DNA of 64,000 nt, from the NCBI GenBank assembly GCA_016987375.1, contig PJRA01000265.1, positions 2,273 to 66,272 on the forward strand, in the 5' to 3' direction. The stretch is from Brachionus koreanus. Lineage: Eukaryota; Rotifera; Eurotatoria; Ploima; Brachionidae. The position numbers were made by a program, and so were the translations under genes. Shown piece by piece: positions 1-11,622 of the stretch (the stretch's first letter is position 1; each line of letters starts with the position of its first letter). The notes beneath the pieces were generated by a model that worked only from the letters and a program-made list of their open reading frames with translations, did not search any database and was not told the DNA's origin.

Positions 1-1252
1 CTCATAGGCAAAAGATAAGAAAAAAAATAAAGAATAAAAAAAAGTTAAATTAGTTCGATAATATGATTAAATTTAATCAAGAATATCAAACTAAATAAAA
101 CAAGTAATTTAACCATTGATTTCTATTATCATTAAAAGCAATGATTATTATCATGTCAAATCATGAGGAACAATTCAGGAATGTCTTTTAGCTTTGTTAA
201 TCAAATTAAGGTAAGGATATTGATAAAAGAATTGTGTGAGAAAAAATTTAAAATTTAGAAAAAAACAATTTTTCCCTCGGAATTTCAATGGCCATCATGG
301 CGATTTAGTGGTTGTCACTTACGGTACTCATTTTTCGACTTTACAATAATGACTATATGATTAAAAAAAAATCACTACTCTCAATAGGCATATGCAGAGC
401 ATTCTTAAAAATAATGGCTAATCAAGCCGACTCTTTCTTCCTATGAGGGCACCACTTTTAAATTGTTTAAACCTATTTTGTACCCTTCTTACTTTAAGAA
501 TAAGGGTTAGTAGAAAAAAACTAAAAAAAAGAGGAAAAACATATAATTAATTTTAACAGATTTAGCTTATATAATGAGAGAAAAAAAACATAAATTATAA
601 ACATCAAAAAGAGAATAAAACATAAAATTAATAAAAAAAGTTTAATTAAATAGAATGAGGCGAAAATTAGATTGGGTCTTGGTTCAAGAATTTAGCAACC
701 AAATAGACCTGAAAACATTTATTTCATCTTCATATGACGCAGCCTCCGATCATTCAAATCAAAATAATTGAACTCTGTGTCAAAGTAATAGTCCTCATCT
801 AATGAAGGGAGCTACAAAAGATTTTCTAAATAGACCCAAAGCAGGTCGGAAGCGAAAAGCTGGTCCTTGTTTACAATATGATTAATAAAGAAATAAAAGT
901 AAAAATAATGTTTTTATCCCTTTCAGTCAATTGAATATATGTATTTTTCTTTTAAAAAATTTTTGATTCTGGCTTATGTTTTTTATTTTTTTTATTCAAC
1001 TGATTTTTATGTTTTTTTCTCTGAAATAAAATTGAAATTTTGCTTTATGTTTTTTTTTCTTTTTTTATGTTTTTTTATATGTTTCGTTCTACCTCTCTCG
1101 TACCAAAATTTCAAAATTTTCATTTAAATTTTTCATTTAATGTATTTTTTTAGAATTAAATAAACAAAATTTATTAAGAGCAAGACTTTAGAATTTGTTT
1201 TTTTTTTGCTCTAATAGTTATTATAACCATAAAGCAATAAATTTAATAATTT
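1..1252. other. AT-rich non-coding stretch
   Basis: I see no convincing gene here. Two scraps stand out. Around 279-335 is a short segment resembling the right end of the inverted-repeat elements at 42.55-43.02 kb. Around 655-885 are broken plus-strand reading frames (listed separately). The rest is A/T homopolymer-rich sequence. The cadherin gene to the right is transcribed toward this region and its last exons were not found here. Confidence 0.5.
655..885 (+). mobile_element. Possible MULE-type transposase fragment
   Basis: Short broken frames begin with MRRKLDWVLVQEFSN and, after a frame change, end in RPKAGRKRKAGPCLQYD followed by a stop. A basic Gly-Arg-Lys-rich tail ending in LQ is common at the C-terminus of MULE-like transposases. 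The N-terminal part also has a W..V.EF pattern seen at the start of such proteins. No complete domain is present, so this is a weak assignment to a decayed element rather than a gene. Confidence 0.2.
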
Positions 1253-1284
1253 TTAGTATAATTTTACTGAAAAAAAAATCTTAC

Positions 1285-4200
1285 CAATTATTTGATATTT
1301 TTTGGAACATTTTATAACATTATCGTTTGTGTTTTCTATAGTTATCAAGCATTTTCGTTTGCTTATACCAATACACTCTGGATAATGTGGATTAAAAACT
1401 CCGATAGAATAGGAAATGAAATTTTCTTCATAAGTTTTAAGGTTGAAAGATGGCAAAATTTTAACACAACCATCTCTTGAATCAATGTACAAATATTGAG
1501 GTGAATCAAATGTCAGTGAGTACAGTATTTTGTTATAAAAAGGATCAGCATAAAATTTCATATTTCTAGCTGTAGGTGATGCTCCATAAAAACAAAATCG
1601 AATTAATTCTAATAAATAAAATTATTAAATAATTAATTTTGCTTTTTTTTAGGAAAATAAACTTGGATCAAACGATTCTCGGTTTATAGAAAATCGACAA
1701 ATTGCATCATCTGATATTCTTGGACATTGATGGTGTTTTAAATAGTTGCTTATTTGTACAATTACATGAATCAATTGTGAATTGCCATTTTGATCTTTTA
1801 TCAAAATAGGAACTAAAAACGTTCCATTTTGGTTTATACTTTTAGATACATCGAGATTGTTTGTAACTATTTTAAAAACACCGTTGTCATCAACATCAAA
1901 TAACTGTCTTAATTGTGGCTGTACAATGTATTCAAGTTTTGTGTTAGGTCTTAAATTTTTTGGTCTTAAAATAAGTTCTGGAATTTCGACAGAATTCGGA
2001 CCCGAAGCTAATATGTAATAGGTGTTAACTGGAAATTTTAGACTTGGTCTAAGTGCTTGTTGAGAATTGATAATCAAATTTGAAAAAGCCACATTACCAT
2101 CACCTTAAAATAAGATATTACTGATTTTATTTTATTCGACTACTAAATTATTACCATTATTATCTTTACACATTAGAATTAGATGATATGAAGGCATAAA
2201 TTTTTCGTAGTAGCAGTATGGCCCACAATACTTGATAAAAACTTTTTTTTGAACTGCATCTACTCCAAATCTTTTAAAAATTACAATTTTTATGTCAAAT
2301 TTTGTAGTGTCCTAGTACCAACAGACAATTAAATTGCCATTGGGTTTTAGATACACTTAAACACATAAACAAACAAATAGAGATACCAAGCTTAACTAAT
2401 ATAAACTTAGTGTATAATCTCTAGTTGTTTGATTTCAGCAGTTGTTTGTTGTTTGCTACTTACAACAAACCGCACCTAAGTTAAAATTAGATGTTTGCTG
2501 TTTTGAAACATCTTATATATAATATATAAATCCATGCAAGTTGTTTGTTATTTTATTTTACTCTCAATTGCTCTTGTATGAATTTCCTTTTTGTTTTCTC
2601 TCAATTAAGCTTATGCTAACCTTGGGTCCAGAGTGGCCACTTTCATTTATTCATTTTAAGATTAATAAAAACTTATTTAAACAGTTACAAACACGTTGTT
2701 TTATTTTATTACCCTAAACTAAAACATTACAAATTTTTATAATTCAACATTAAGAGATAGATAGACATGTATATACAAAAACTTTTTTTACTATTATAAA
2801 CAAAAATATTATTATACTTATTATGCCTTAAAATTCATTAGCTGCATATGATGATGTTTATTCTCAAGAATAAGAATATGAAACAAGAAGTCAAAGAAAC
2901 GCTAGAAGAAAGAGAAATTGGGAAAAAGAAACAACATACAACAGTAAAGAAGAAGCTTTGGTTACTATCAATGCTGAAAATACATGGAGTTTCCACTAGG
3001 GATGGGAAACCGGTTGGTGAAACTGGTTTGTCTATGGTCATAATCTTAATCGGTTTTAAAAAAAATTTGAATAAAAATTTAAAATTTTCATTCGAAAAAG
3101 ATGAGTTATTTACATGAGCTGAGTTAATATTTTAGAAATTTAAATTTAAAATTAAATATTATTTTATTTAAAAAAAAAAAATAATTTTTTAAACCGGTTT
3201 CATGAATGAACCGGTTCCATTTACGAACCGGTTTCCCACCCCTAGTTTCCACTACACTAATCAAACACAAGATGGTCCAAAAATCTAATATTTTTTATTG
3301 GCTTAAGTTTTACTGACAACTATAAACTGACAGAAAATTATTTATTTATTGAATGTTTTGAATTTTTTACTGACAAATTACAATTACTTTACTGACTATT
3401 TAAGAATTTTATGCTGACAATACATTGTAAAAGTACTGACCATTTTTTAATTTTTTACTGATTTTTTACTAAAAAAAAAACTATAATGACAAAATATTAT
3501 AAAAAATACTGACAATCTATACTTATTTACTGAGCGTTTAATTAGCAGTCCAAAAAATTTTGCGTTTTATTTTTTTTTTTAATTCATCAAAAAATAAAAA
3601 AAGATTAAGTTTATCTTCAAAATATGAACCATTATTCTTCTATATTCTTAAGCCATCTATCAGCGAGTAGTTAGACACTCTTCATCAACATGGTCTTCGT
3701 TAGTCATTGAGCGAAAAAGATGATAATCAGAAGGAGAAGAATCTGGGCTATAAAATGAATGAGGAAGAAGCTTTCAGCGGAAGAAAGAGTCAAGTAAACC
3801 AGCTATTCTCGATCAAAATGCTCTGTGTATGGCTGTTGAGAACGAGCATTCCAAAGCTAAGTACTACCCAATTATGAAATGATCTTAACGCATCATAATC
3901 GATGATGTCTCGTTATCCTAATTTAATTATAAAAGCTAACAAACTTTTCAAAGTTGTTCCTCATGATTTGATAGATTTCGCTTTTTCAACAAGGCATTGA
4001 AATTTGTAAGAAAGTACTTAAAAATATGCTTTAGATGAATGGAAGAATTTGAAGGAATCGGGCTACTCGTTAGCATATGTCTAAAGACTATAGTGTTTAA
4101 TGGTTCAAATTTTTATGATTATCTTAATATTTTTATTTTTATTGAGTAAGAAAAGTTGAATAAAACGCAAAAAGTTTTGACAGTCAGACTTGCGCCAGGA

Positions 4201-7200
4201 AAAAAAAATCATTTTGAAAAAATATTTTTTTTTGAAAAAGTCACTATTAATTACATTTTATTTAAGGTTAAAATTTTAATTTAAAAATGAAATGTTAAAA
4301 TTAATTACATTAAATTATTTGATAAATTTAAGGAATTTTTTTAAACTATATTAAAGTTTTTTCTTGTGGGAAAAAAAAATTAATTTTAAAGTATTTTTTT
4401 AATTAACTCATGATTTTTTTTCCGAAAAATCTAAATTAATTTACTTTTCTGATCCAGCTCCAAGCAGAAAGCATTTTAAACCTTGGATGCCATATACACC
4501 GATATCGTTATCAGTGACATCAAATTTCAAGATTGTTTGATCTGATTTATCAATTGTAAAATTTGAAACATATATGTAGAAAACTTCTTGATTAAAGACA
4601 GGACGATTGTCATTGGTATCTTGAATCTTTAGAATCAAATTCAAAGGTTCATTTGTTAACTTTTTAAACGATTCTTTTTCATAAGCAACTAACTGAAATA
4701 ATAAATATTAAGTGAAAAATTTTAGTTATTAATTTTTATACTGAAATATTTAAATTTTTGTATGCTATTCCATGAGAATTAAAATTCGGTCGAATATTTA
4801 AAGTATCGAAATCAAAAGGAACTGAATTAACCAGATTTAAACTCGACTTGGAAACTATATTTTGATTTAGTTGAAGATAACTGCTTATCTTTTTCATTGG
4901 ACATCCAGTTAAAGAATTGTTTGGTTCAACATTGGTTAATTCAAGCATAAAAGTTGAATTTTCACCAAAATCCAAATCGTAAACTAGAATATTTTGATCC
5001 ATGAGTGACTTGAAAACAACCGGTCCATTTTCATTTTCAATAACTGTTGAATAGACCTGCATTAGTTGAGAATTTTGAACGGAAAAATTTTCATCGTTTA
5101 TCGCAAATACAGGTTTGTTATCATTAATATCTAATATTTGAATTATTATCTTTATTAAAAGAAACCATATTATTTTTTGTCCATATTAGATAAAATAATT
5201 TAATTTACTTTTGAAAAATTAAGAAATTCTCCAGTTATTCTGTGACTTATTTTCAACCAAATTGTTATCAAGCCATTTAAACTAGTAAACAAAAGTGAAT
5301 CACGATCAATCTTTAATCGACTAAATATTTGATTATTTTGATCAATGTAAAAGTATTTATCGTTTAATTTGAAATCAACATCTGAATTGAAAAAAATTAA
5401 TATTTTATTAAATGAAAAATTATTTAAATAAATCGTTGGCATTTTTTTGAAATTATTTTATTTAATTTATATAATTTTAGAGAATAAGTTTAAGATAGTT
5501 TTTAATGCTTAATTTTTTTTATGTATTTTAAGATTCATTTTAAACAGTAAAAAAGCTAATCAAACACAATCAATCAGTCTATCTTTTATAAAAAATAAGA
5601 CGCCAGTAAACCTTACCACAAAAAGTAAAAAGATCAATATTACAATAAAAAAATAACTAATATGAAACAAGTAACTAAATTAATAAAATGTCAACTTTCA
5701 ATTAATTATTATCACTAATTTAATCATATTCCTACTAATTTTATAAGACCATAACTTATTAAATAATCAATTGACTATTGATAGCTGTAAACATTAAATC
5801 ATGTTTTAATCAATTGAATTTTCATAAAAACTCTTAACAAATGAATTATACTTCATTAATTACAAAATTACAAATGATGAAAATCTCAGAAAATATAGTA
5901 ATTTAATATGGACCAACAAGCCGAATCAAATGAAAGTGTTCTTTTGAATCCAGACGATGAAACTTTTAATGATGCCGATAATTATGGATATGAACAAATT
6001 CAAAAGAATCCAGTCAATAGTAAAGCATGATAAAGCCATAGCCTATGATCTACACTGGACATTTGATGATTTCGACACAATTAGACAACAAGATGAAAAC
6101 GGTGAAACTAAGGGTACATCAATGATATCAAGAAACAGTGTGCTCAATCGAAAAATAAAAAAGCTCTGGAACATCAACCAACGGATCTAATCGTAAACAC
6201 TGGTGAAACTGACATGGAATCTGATGAATTTAGTAGTGACCAACCTAGCAAAAGAGTTAATGTCATCAGTCAACCAAGAAATATGAATGAGGTTTTACCT
6301 TCTACTTCAAAAAATATTGTCGTAAGATTTTGAGAAAATTGTAGTACCAAAATGCTTAAAAAAAGGGCTTTTGTTGTCCTAAAAGATGTGACAAAAAAAA
6401 AGAAACAATTTTAAAGTTTTAATTTAGTTTTAATAATTTAGTAAATAAATTATATTAATTTGTGGTAAATTTTGCTCGTTTTGTGATGAAAATAATATAA
6501 TTGCTCTAAAAAATTAATAATTCTGATGTCAAAAATAACAAGTAAAAATAGAACTTTGAAACTTTAAATTTACTTTCTAAATTCTTTGTTTAAAAAACTT
6601 TAAAATTTATTCAAAATTCTCTTTTTAGAAAATAGTTAGATCTACATGATTAAATCAAAATAATCAATCATAGAACTACTAAAAGAATGGGAAGGATCTA
6701 GTAAAATATGAATTATAACTTTAACACTCAAAACTGGAAGCTTTTCCGGCACCTAGTCAACAAATTTTGAGGAGGTTTTAATGGGTCTTTTAAGATTTTT
6801 ATAAAGGTTTTGCTTGATAAAAGCCTGGAGTTCAGGACATCTCGTTCTACCAAATTAATTAGCTGATACAAATTTTGTGTTTGCAAGAACTCTGCAAATT
6901 AGGAGATGAATTAGAAAATCATAAAAATAGAACAGTTTTTAAAATTAAAGAGTCGATAAAACTTCTCCGGGTTTTGAGTGCTAATTAGGCCAATAATTGA
7001 CTATGCTTTATTTTTTTATTATTAATAAAGTATTAGAATAAAAAAAACGTTCTTGAATTGACACAAAGGAAAGCTATTATATTCCCTTTTAAAAAATCAA
7101 AAGACACAGCAGTAAATAGTCTTTATTAACTGATCAGACTAAAGACTTTAGAGCAGCGAAGAATCTCACTCACTGATATATTTTTCAGGTTAAGTTTTTA

Positions 7201-8399
7201 GCTTTTAGTCAAATTCTTATTTTTGTCTTATATTTTATAAATAACTTTGAAAAATTGATTTTTATGATGATAAATAAAATAAGATTTAAGACTGTACCTT
7301 GATCTAGGATACCATTAGTCATAAGTTGGTCAGAATTCGATACAATAGAAGCAATGAATAGTTCCTGAATTTTTTGATCATATGCTCTATTAAATTTGAG
7401 TCGACCAATTAATGTATTCTGTTAAATAAACTTTAATTAGATATAATTAAATTCAAAAACTTTATTGATTACAGCAGGTTGCTCTTCTGGAATAGAAAAA
7501 TGAAAAGAGTCTTCAGATAATTGTGCGGCAGTTTTTAAATTTGGCAATATTCGGATCTGAAAAGTTTTTTTACTTGTTTTGACATCACCATTCTTGAATG
7601 TTTTTTAATTACTAAAAAAAAATATTAGCAAAATAAATCATACTGAAGCCAATATTCTAAAGAAATAAAGTGATTTAATAGAATAGTCTAGCCTCTTGTT
7701 TAAACGAATATTCCCGATCCATTCATTTTGAGTTGACTTAGACTCATTTTTGATCAATTTAAACACATCACATGAGTTTAATACAAAGGATTGGTCGCAA
7801 GATAGACTGACAACTCGGTCCAATTGATATGGATTGCGGACATTAAGTTCATATAGAGATCCATTTTTATATGTCAAGCTAAATGGAACTTCTTTACCCT
7901 AAAAAAAAATAATACAAGCTTATACAACAAATTCTCCAATTTAATTTAAATACCTCTTCTATTTCAAGCAAAAATAAAGTGTTAGTAATTTTAGGAGTTC
8001 GATAGGAATTTAAAATTTGAATCTTGTTTGAAAAATGAATTGTCTTGATGCCATTTGAGCAACTTATTTGTATTATTTTCTCATAACTTGATCCTTTAAA
8101 ATTTGGTTGTAATCGGGCAATTAAGAAAATTCTTCCATCGTATTTATCAACATAAAATTCATTTGATTCTATTGAATACTCAATTTTATTGTTAGCAGAG
8201 TCAACAGCTCTTATAAACGAAACATTTTGTTTCAAACCTTGAAGAATTTTTAGACACTATTTTTCAGATATTGACTATTACTTGGAATAAGATCTGTTTC
8301 AAATGATTCACCATTCAAGGTCTTAATGAAGTAAAAGTCTTCTTGACCATAAGTTAAAAAAAAGCTAATCAAACTTAGAAAGAAAGATAGACTTTTCAT
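1285..8399 (-). CDS. Cadherin-repeat protein, many small exons, apparently interrupted
   Basis: Exons on the minus strand: 8399-8282 (starts MKSLSFFLSLISFFLTYGQ, a signal peptide), 8237-7954, 7898-7644, 7556-7473, 7418-7298; then 5442-5209, 5149-4742, 4692-4445; then 2311-2155, 2103-1663, 1569-1285. All joins inside these three blocks keep frame and use GT..AG. Cadherin signatures are clear: QILDINDNKPVF, IQDTNDNRPVF, ITIENTNDN and F.FSIPEEQPA, so this is an extracellular calcium-dependent adhesion type protein. The three blocks do not join directly. The exon at 7298 leaves phase 1, while 5442 has a stop just upstream and no acceptor. The exon at 4445 leaves phase 2, while 2311 begins in phase 0. 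Exons between the blocks are missing or unrecognised, in exactly the introns holding transposon relics. No transmembrane segment or stop exon was found before 1285. It could be one long gene, two genes or a pseudogene; the cadherin subfamily is not determined. Confidence 0.72.
2873..3296 (+). mobile_element. MULE-like N-terminal fragment, split by a MITE
   Basis: If the insert at 2997-3244 and one copy of its target duplication are removed, a plus-strand frame reads through and includes SKEEALVTINAENTWSFHY followed by TNQTQDGPKI. A pattern of EEA..I..E..WS...T..G.K is typical of the N-terminal region of MULE/FLYWCH-type transposases. The fragment ends at a stop soon after, so it is a relic. 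It lies inside a cadherin intron on the opposite strand. Confidence 0.35.
2997..3244. mobile_element. hAT-type MITE with 8-bp target duplication
   Basis: A 248-bp element begins TAGGGATGGGAAACCGG and ends CCGGTTTCCCACCCCTA, a near-perfect terminal inverted repeat (one mismatch). It is flanked on both sides by the 8-bp direct repeat GTTTCCAC (2989-2996 and 3245-3252). Eight-bp target duplications and TAGGG-type ends are hallmarks of hAT transposons. The interior is AT-rich with extra CCGGTT blocks near the right end and no transposase, so it is a non-autonomous copy. The clean ends suggest a fairly recent insertion. Confidence 0.87.
3297..3545. repeat. Irregular ACTGAC-motif repeat
   Basis: The hexamer ACTGAC, or one-base variants, occurs about nine times in roughly 240 bases at irregular spacing (near 3312, 3327, 3369, 3391, 3413, 3435, 3457, 3509 and 3529), separated by AT-rich spacers. 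It is not a regular tandem array. It sits between the MULE scrap and the mariner relic and may be subterminal repeat DNA of a transposon. Confidence 0.5.
3549..4178. mobile_element. Rearranged mariner relic
   Basis: The ends carry inverted copies of a mariner-like terminus (AAAATTTTGCGTTTTATT at left, AATAAAACGC AAAAAGTTTT at right). On the minus strand near 3690-3760 the frame reads PDSSPSDYHLFRSM, the conserved C-terminal D34D region of mariner transposase. On the plus strand near 3815-4020 there are pieces similar to other transposase segments in this window (KMLCVWL, and a stretch matching 53130-53215). Pieces on opposite strands show an internal rearrangement. Many stops are present, so it is dead. 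Confidence 0.6.
6960..7197 (+). mobile_element. 3' relic of a LINE reverse transcriptase
   Basis: Plus-strand frames read LIRPIIDYALFF and, after a shift, VLELTQRKAIIFPFKKSK ... LIRLKTLEQRRISLTD. This matches the C-terminal thumb region of jockey/CR1-type non-LTR reverse transcriptases, where LVRPILEY, E..QRRA and L.SLE.RR are conserved in that order. Stops and frame changes show decay. Weaker coding-like pieces extend upstream to about 6,720. It lies antisense inside the largest gap of the cadherin gene (7298 to 5442). Confidence 0.65.
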
Positions 8400-10506
8400 T
8401 TTAAAATGAATTTCGATTTTGTTAAAGCCGATTTCAATTGTTAAATTTTCGTGCTGCCAATATTAATTTGGATCATTTGAATTGGGACAAAAAAAATTAT
8501 TTAACGCATACTAATCAAAAAAAAAAAAGATAATCATGATATTTATTTTGAATAAAACTTTTATTTTATCTTTATTATGGTCAATAGTTGATTTAAAATA
8601 ATATAAAAACTTGTTCAAGTGTATCAGGTCGATTTTAATTGTTTTAATTTGATTGAAATTATTTGAATGCTTAATCAATCTTTAATTTAGATTTTTGTAA
8701 CTAAAAAAAAGCTATTTTCTTTTAAAATTTCTATTTAAAAATTAAAAAAGTGTTTGTGAGTTTGAACTAAAATTAAAAATGAACTCTTTATTTAAAAAAA
8801 CAATTTTTTTTAATTTTTCATTTTTAAATAAAATAAAACGTTACAGCTTACATGGTTATTTAAAGATATTTAACAACAAGGTATTCATATTCATGTTCAT
8901 GAAAATGCAAATTTTGCAAAAAATTCAAATTATTAAAAATTGAAAAATCAAATGTCCAAAAGTTTCCTTTTTTTGATGAGAAAAAAAATTATTAATCTTA
9001 ATAAAAATATTCAAAGGTATCTTTGTAGCGAAATTATCAGCCCTAAATTTTAACTTTCATTTTCGCATACTTATATCTTAGTTTGAGCCGAGATCTATCA
9101 ATTAAAAAAAGTTTTTTAAAATAAGTAATTTTATTGAAATGTTTAAAAGATATATAATCAAAATCAGTGATTAATTTAATTCTTTTAAGATGTCATAGTT
9201 TAATTTTAAAATGCGCTGAGTAATAATCGTATCATCATTTAAATTTCCGCTTAGTTTTTTTTTAAATAATTCCTAATTACTGAATCTTTCAATAAAAGCA
9301 CTTGATGCATTAATATTTGATAAAAAAAGCGAGCCTTTAGAGCTTTTGATATTTTGACTATTTTGATGTTTAAACAGCTAACATATCACGCTTTGATTGA
9401 ATATTGCTTAAATATTTTTTTTTTTATCAAGTTCAATATCAATTTTAAACTTTTTTGGCTCAATAATTTTTAAAGATTAAGTCTTGATCTTTTAAAAGTT
9501 CATACAAGAAGACTCCATCGTTATCAATAGAATTCTGGAGATTCATTTATTCAGTCCCAGTCAATTTCTCCTCAAAGAAATTTATCTTTCTCATGTTCAA
9601 TACGGTAGCTGCCTTTGATTAAAAAATTAAATTTATTTTCTTAATAAATAAAAATTGTTAAATTAATAAACTTCAGATCAATTTCAAATTTAAAGCGAGT
9701 CTTTCATCCACTTTTTCTAGTTCAGAACAGAGGAGAATTGCTATTTTGTACACTTATTGTAGACCTATAAGCCTGTTTGAGAATTTGAAAGGAGACTTCA
9801 ATCTTCTTTGAACTAAGAGGACATCTTAGATTTCATCTTTTAAATTTTAGAAAAAATTATTTTTAAAGAATAAAAATTAGTTGTAATTTAGGATTTATTA
9901 ATCTAATCAAATTTTTTCACTCATTTTTTTGAGTGTGACTTATATTTAAACTAAAAAAAATTAGTCATTATGAGTTTTTGATGGAGTATTTTTATTAAAA
10001 ATGTTTTTTATAAAAAAAAAAGAAAAGTTATCATTCTTTCAAAAATTCAATGTTAAATTAGAGAAAAATTTTATATCTCACTAAAATTATTTTTTACATC
10101 TATTTGATTTAAATAATAAATTTAAGAATTTAATGAAGATTATTAAATTTGAACGCTAAACTACAAGACTCTGGTTAATTTTAGTATATCTTCTTCTCTA
10201 ATTCTGATTTTTCTTAGCATAAAGTTTTTTTTCTTAAAAAAAAATCAATCAAAATTTTAAAACCGCTTCAAGGTTTTAAAATTTTGATTGATTCGATTGT
10301 AATATATCAAGCAATTTTTAATGGATTTTGTATTAGTTTCTAATTACAATTTTGGCTTAATATTTACTAACACTTTACCGGAAAAAAAAAGGGAAATTAA
10401 TTTATAGATTTTTATTTTAAAATTAAATATGTTTAAATCAAAAATTTTATTTTAAAATTTTAATTAGCAAGAGAAAAGAGTTTTCTTTTTTTTTTAACAA
10501 TTGAAC
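8400..10506. other. Intergenic region upstream of cadherin and receptor genes
   Basis: No gene is recognised in this AT-rich interval between the minus-strand cadherin start and the plus-strand receptor pair. It therefore contains both divergent promoters. The only structured element seen is the perfect hairpin at 10243-10293. Confidence 0.5.
10243..10293. repeat. Perfect 22-bp inverted repeat with 7-nt loop
   Basis: The left arm, 10243-10264, starts AATCAATCAAAATTTT and ends AAAACC. The right arm, 10272-10293, is its exact reverse complement. The loop is GCTTCAA. It lies about 210 bp upstream of the first receptor gene. Possible roles are a young palindrome, a transposon end pair or a small-RNA hairpin; the sequence alone does not decide. 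Confidence 0.85.
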
Positions 10507-11481
10507 ATGATTTCAAACAATATATCAATCAATTTTAACAGTAGTTATCATTCAAATACCAAAGAAAATACAGCTTATTTTCCAATCAAAGAAATCATTT
10601 ATTTAATTTCGTTGATATTTGAATTTTTTTGTATTTATCTTGTACTTAAAGCCAAAAGATGTCTCATTAAGATTGAATATTATATCCTCTTAGGTATGAA
10701 TTTTGTTTTTATTTCATTAAAAATAAAAATCACCTTGGATCGGTATTTTTCTAAAATTAATCTATCATCAAACCAATATTTATGCTTAATTTTATTTTCT
10801 TTTAATTTTTTAAATATACAGTTCTACTCAATTTTGTTTTACTATTCTCTTTTTCATCTAGCTTGTATAAAAATATCTCCATGCTTAAAAAGCTTCAAAG
10901 AAAAACTACAAGCAATTAAATATTTTTTAACATTTTCGATTTTAATTGGGATTTTTGGTTTTACGATCTATTTTTTATACGGTTTTTATTTTAAGAAGTT
11001 TCTTTTTTCGACTAAAGTCAACAATTGCTACTTTTATTCTTCTACCCAGAAAAAAGAAATTCAATTAAAAATAGTGATGGCTTATAGTGTTCAAACAATT
11101 TTAGCATTAATGTCTCTTCTAAACTATGGCTTTTGCCAAGTAATGTTATTTAAACGAATTTTATTTAAATCAAATCTTGTTCAAAAGCAAAGAGATAAAA
11201 AAAATTCTAAAATTATTTTGAAATTTTTGACATTTTCTTTCCTTTCAAATTTATCTGTTTTTACTTGGTTTCTAAATTTTATTCGCATTGCATTTGAAAT
11301 TGAGCTTTTAACAAATATTTATGTCAATTTGGCAGAATTTACTATTTTTTTTTCTCTCTTAAATCCATTAATTTTGATTTTCGTCAATAATAAACTAAAA
11401 CAAGAGTTGATAAAAATTTTCAAAAAAAGAATTTTTTCTATTTTAGTTGAAAATAATATGAAACCGAAAAATATTCAATAA
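10507..11481 (+). CDS. Seven-transmembrane receptor, rhodopsin-like (tandem copy 1)
   Basis: A single-exon protein of 324 residues from ATG 10507. The N-terminus has N-glycosylation sequons (NIS, NSS) and no signal peptide. About seven hydrophobic helices follow. A Cys before helix 3 (NQYLC) and one in the second outer loop (NNCYF) could form the usual disulfide. Helix 7 has LNPLILIF followed by a basic helix-8-like tail (NNKLKQELIKIFKK), which fits class A GPCRs. The DRY motif after helix 3 is not evident. A paralog follows 141 bp downstream on the same strand, so this is a local tandem duplication, as in chemosensory or peptide receptor families. The ligand is unknown. An AATAAA overlaps the stop region. 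Confidence 0.7.
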   Translation: MISNNISINFNSSYHSNTKENTAYFPIKEIIYLISLIFEFFCIYLVLKAKRCLIKIEYYILLGMNFVFISLKIKITLDRYFSKINLSSNQYLCLILFSFNFLNIQFYSILFYYSLFHLACIKISPCLKSFKEKLQAIKYFLTFSILIGIFGFTIYFLYGFYFKKFLFSTKVNNCYFYSSTQKKEIQLKIVMAYSVQTILALMSLLNYGFCQVMLFKRILFKSNLVQKQRDKKNSKIILKFLTFSFLSNLSVFTWFLNFIRIAFEIELLTNIYVNLAEFTIFFSLLNPLILIFVNNKLKQELIKIFKKRIFSILVENNMKPKNIQ

Positions 11482-11622
11482 ATATTTTATTTTTTTCCAA
11501 TTTCATTAATCGTTTAATTGGTAATTTAATACATGCTTTTAATCACGTAAAGTTTGATATTTAATCGACAAGTATTATCAATTTAGAAAATTAAAGTTTT
11601 CTGATTGCATTTTTTAAAAGAT

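Noticed and set aside
939..1127. Phe-rich plus-strand ORF.
   Set aside because: It is translation of T-rich DNA, with no structure beyond homopolymer tracts.
5909..6190. Plus-strand frames starting MDQQAESNESVLLNPDDETF with a frame change into YDLHWTFDDFDTIRQQ.
   Set aside because: Gene-like composition but broken by a stop after 41 codons, with no recognisable domain; probably part of a transposon in the cadherin gap. Not strong enough to list.
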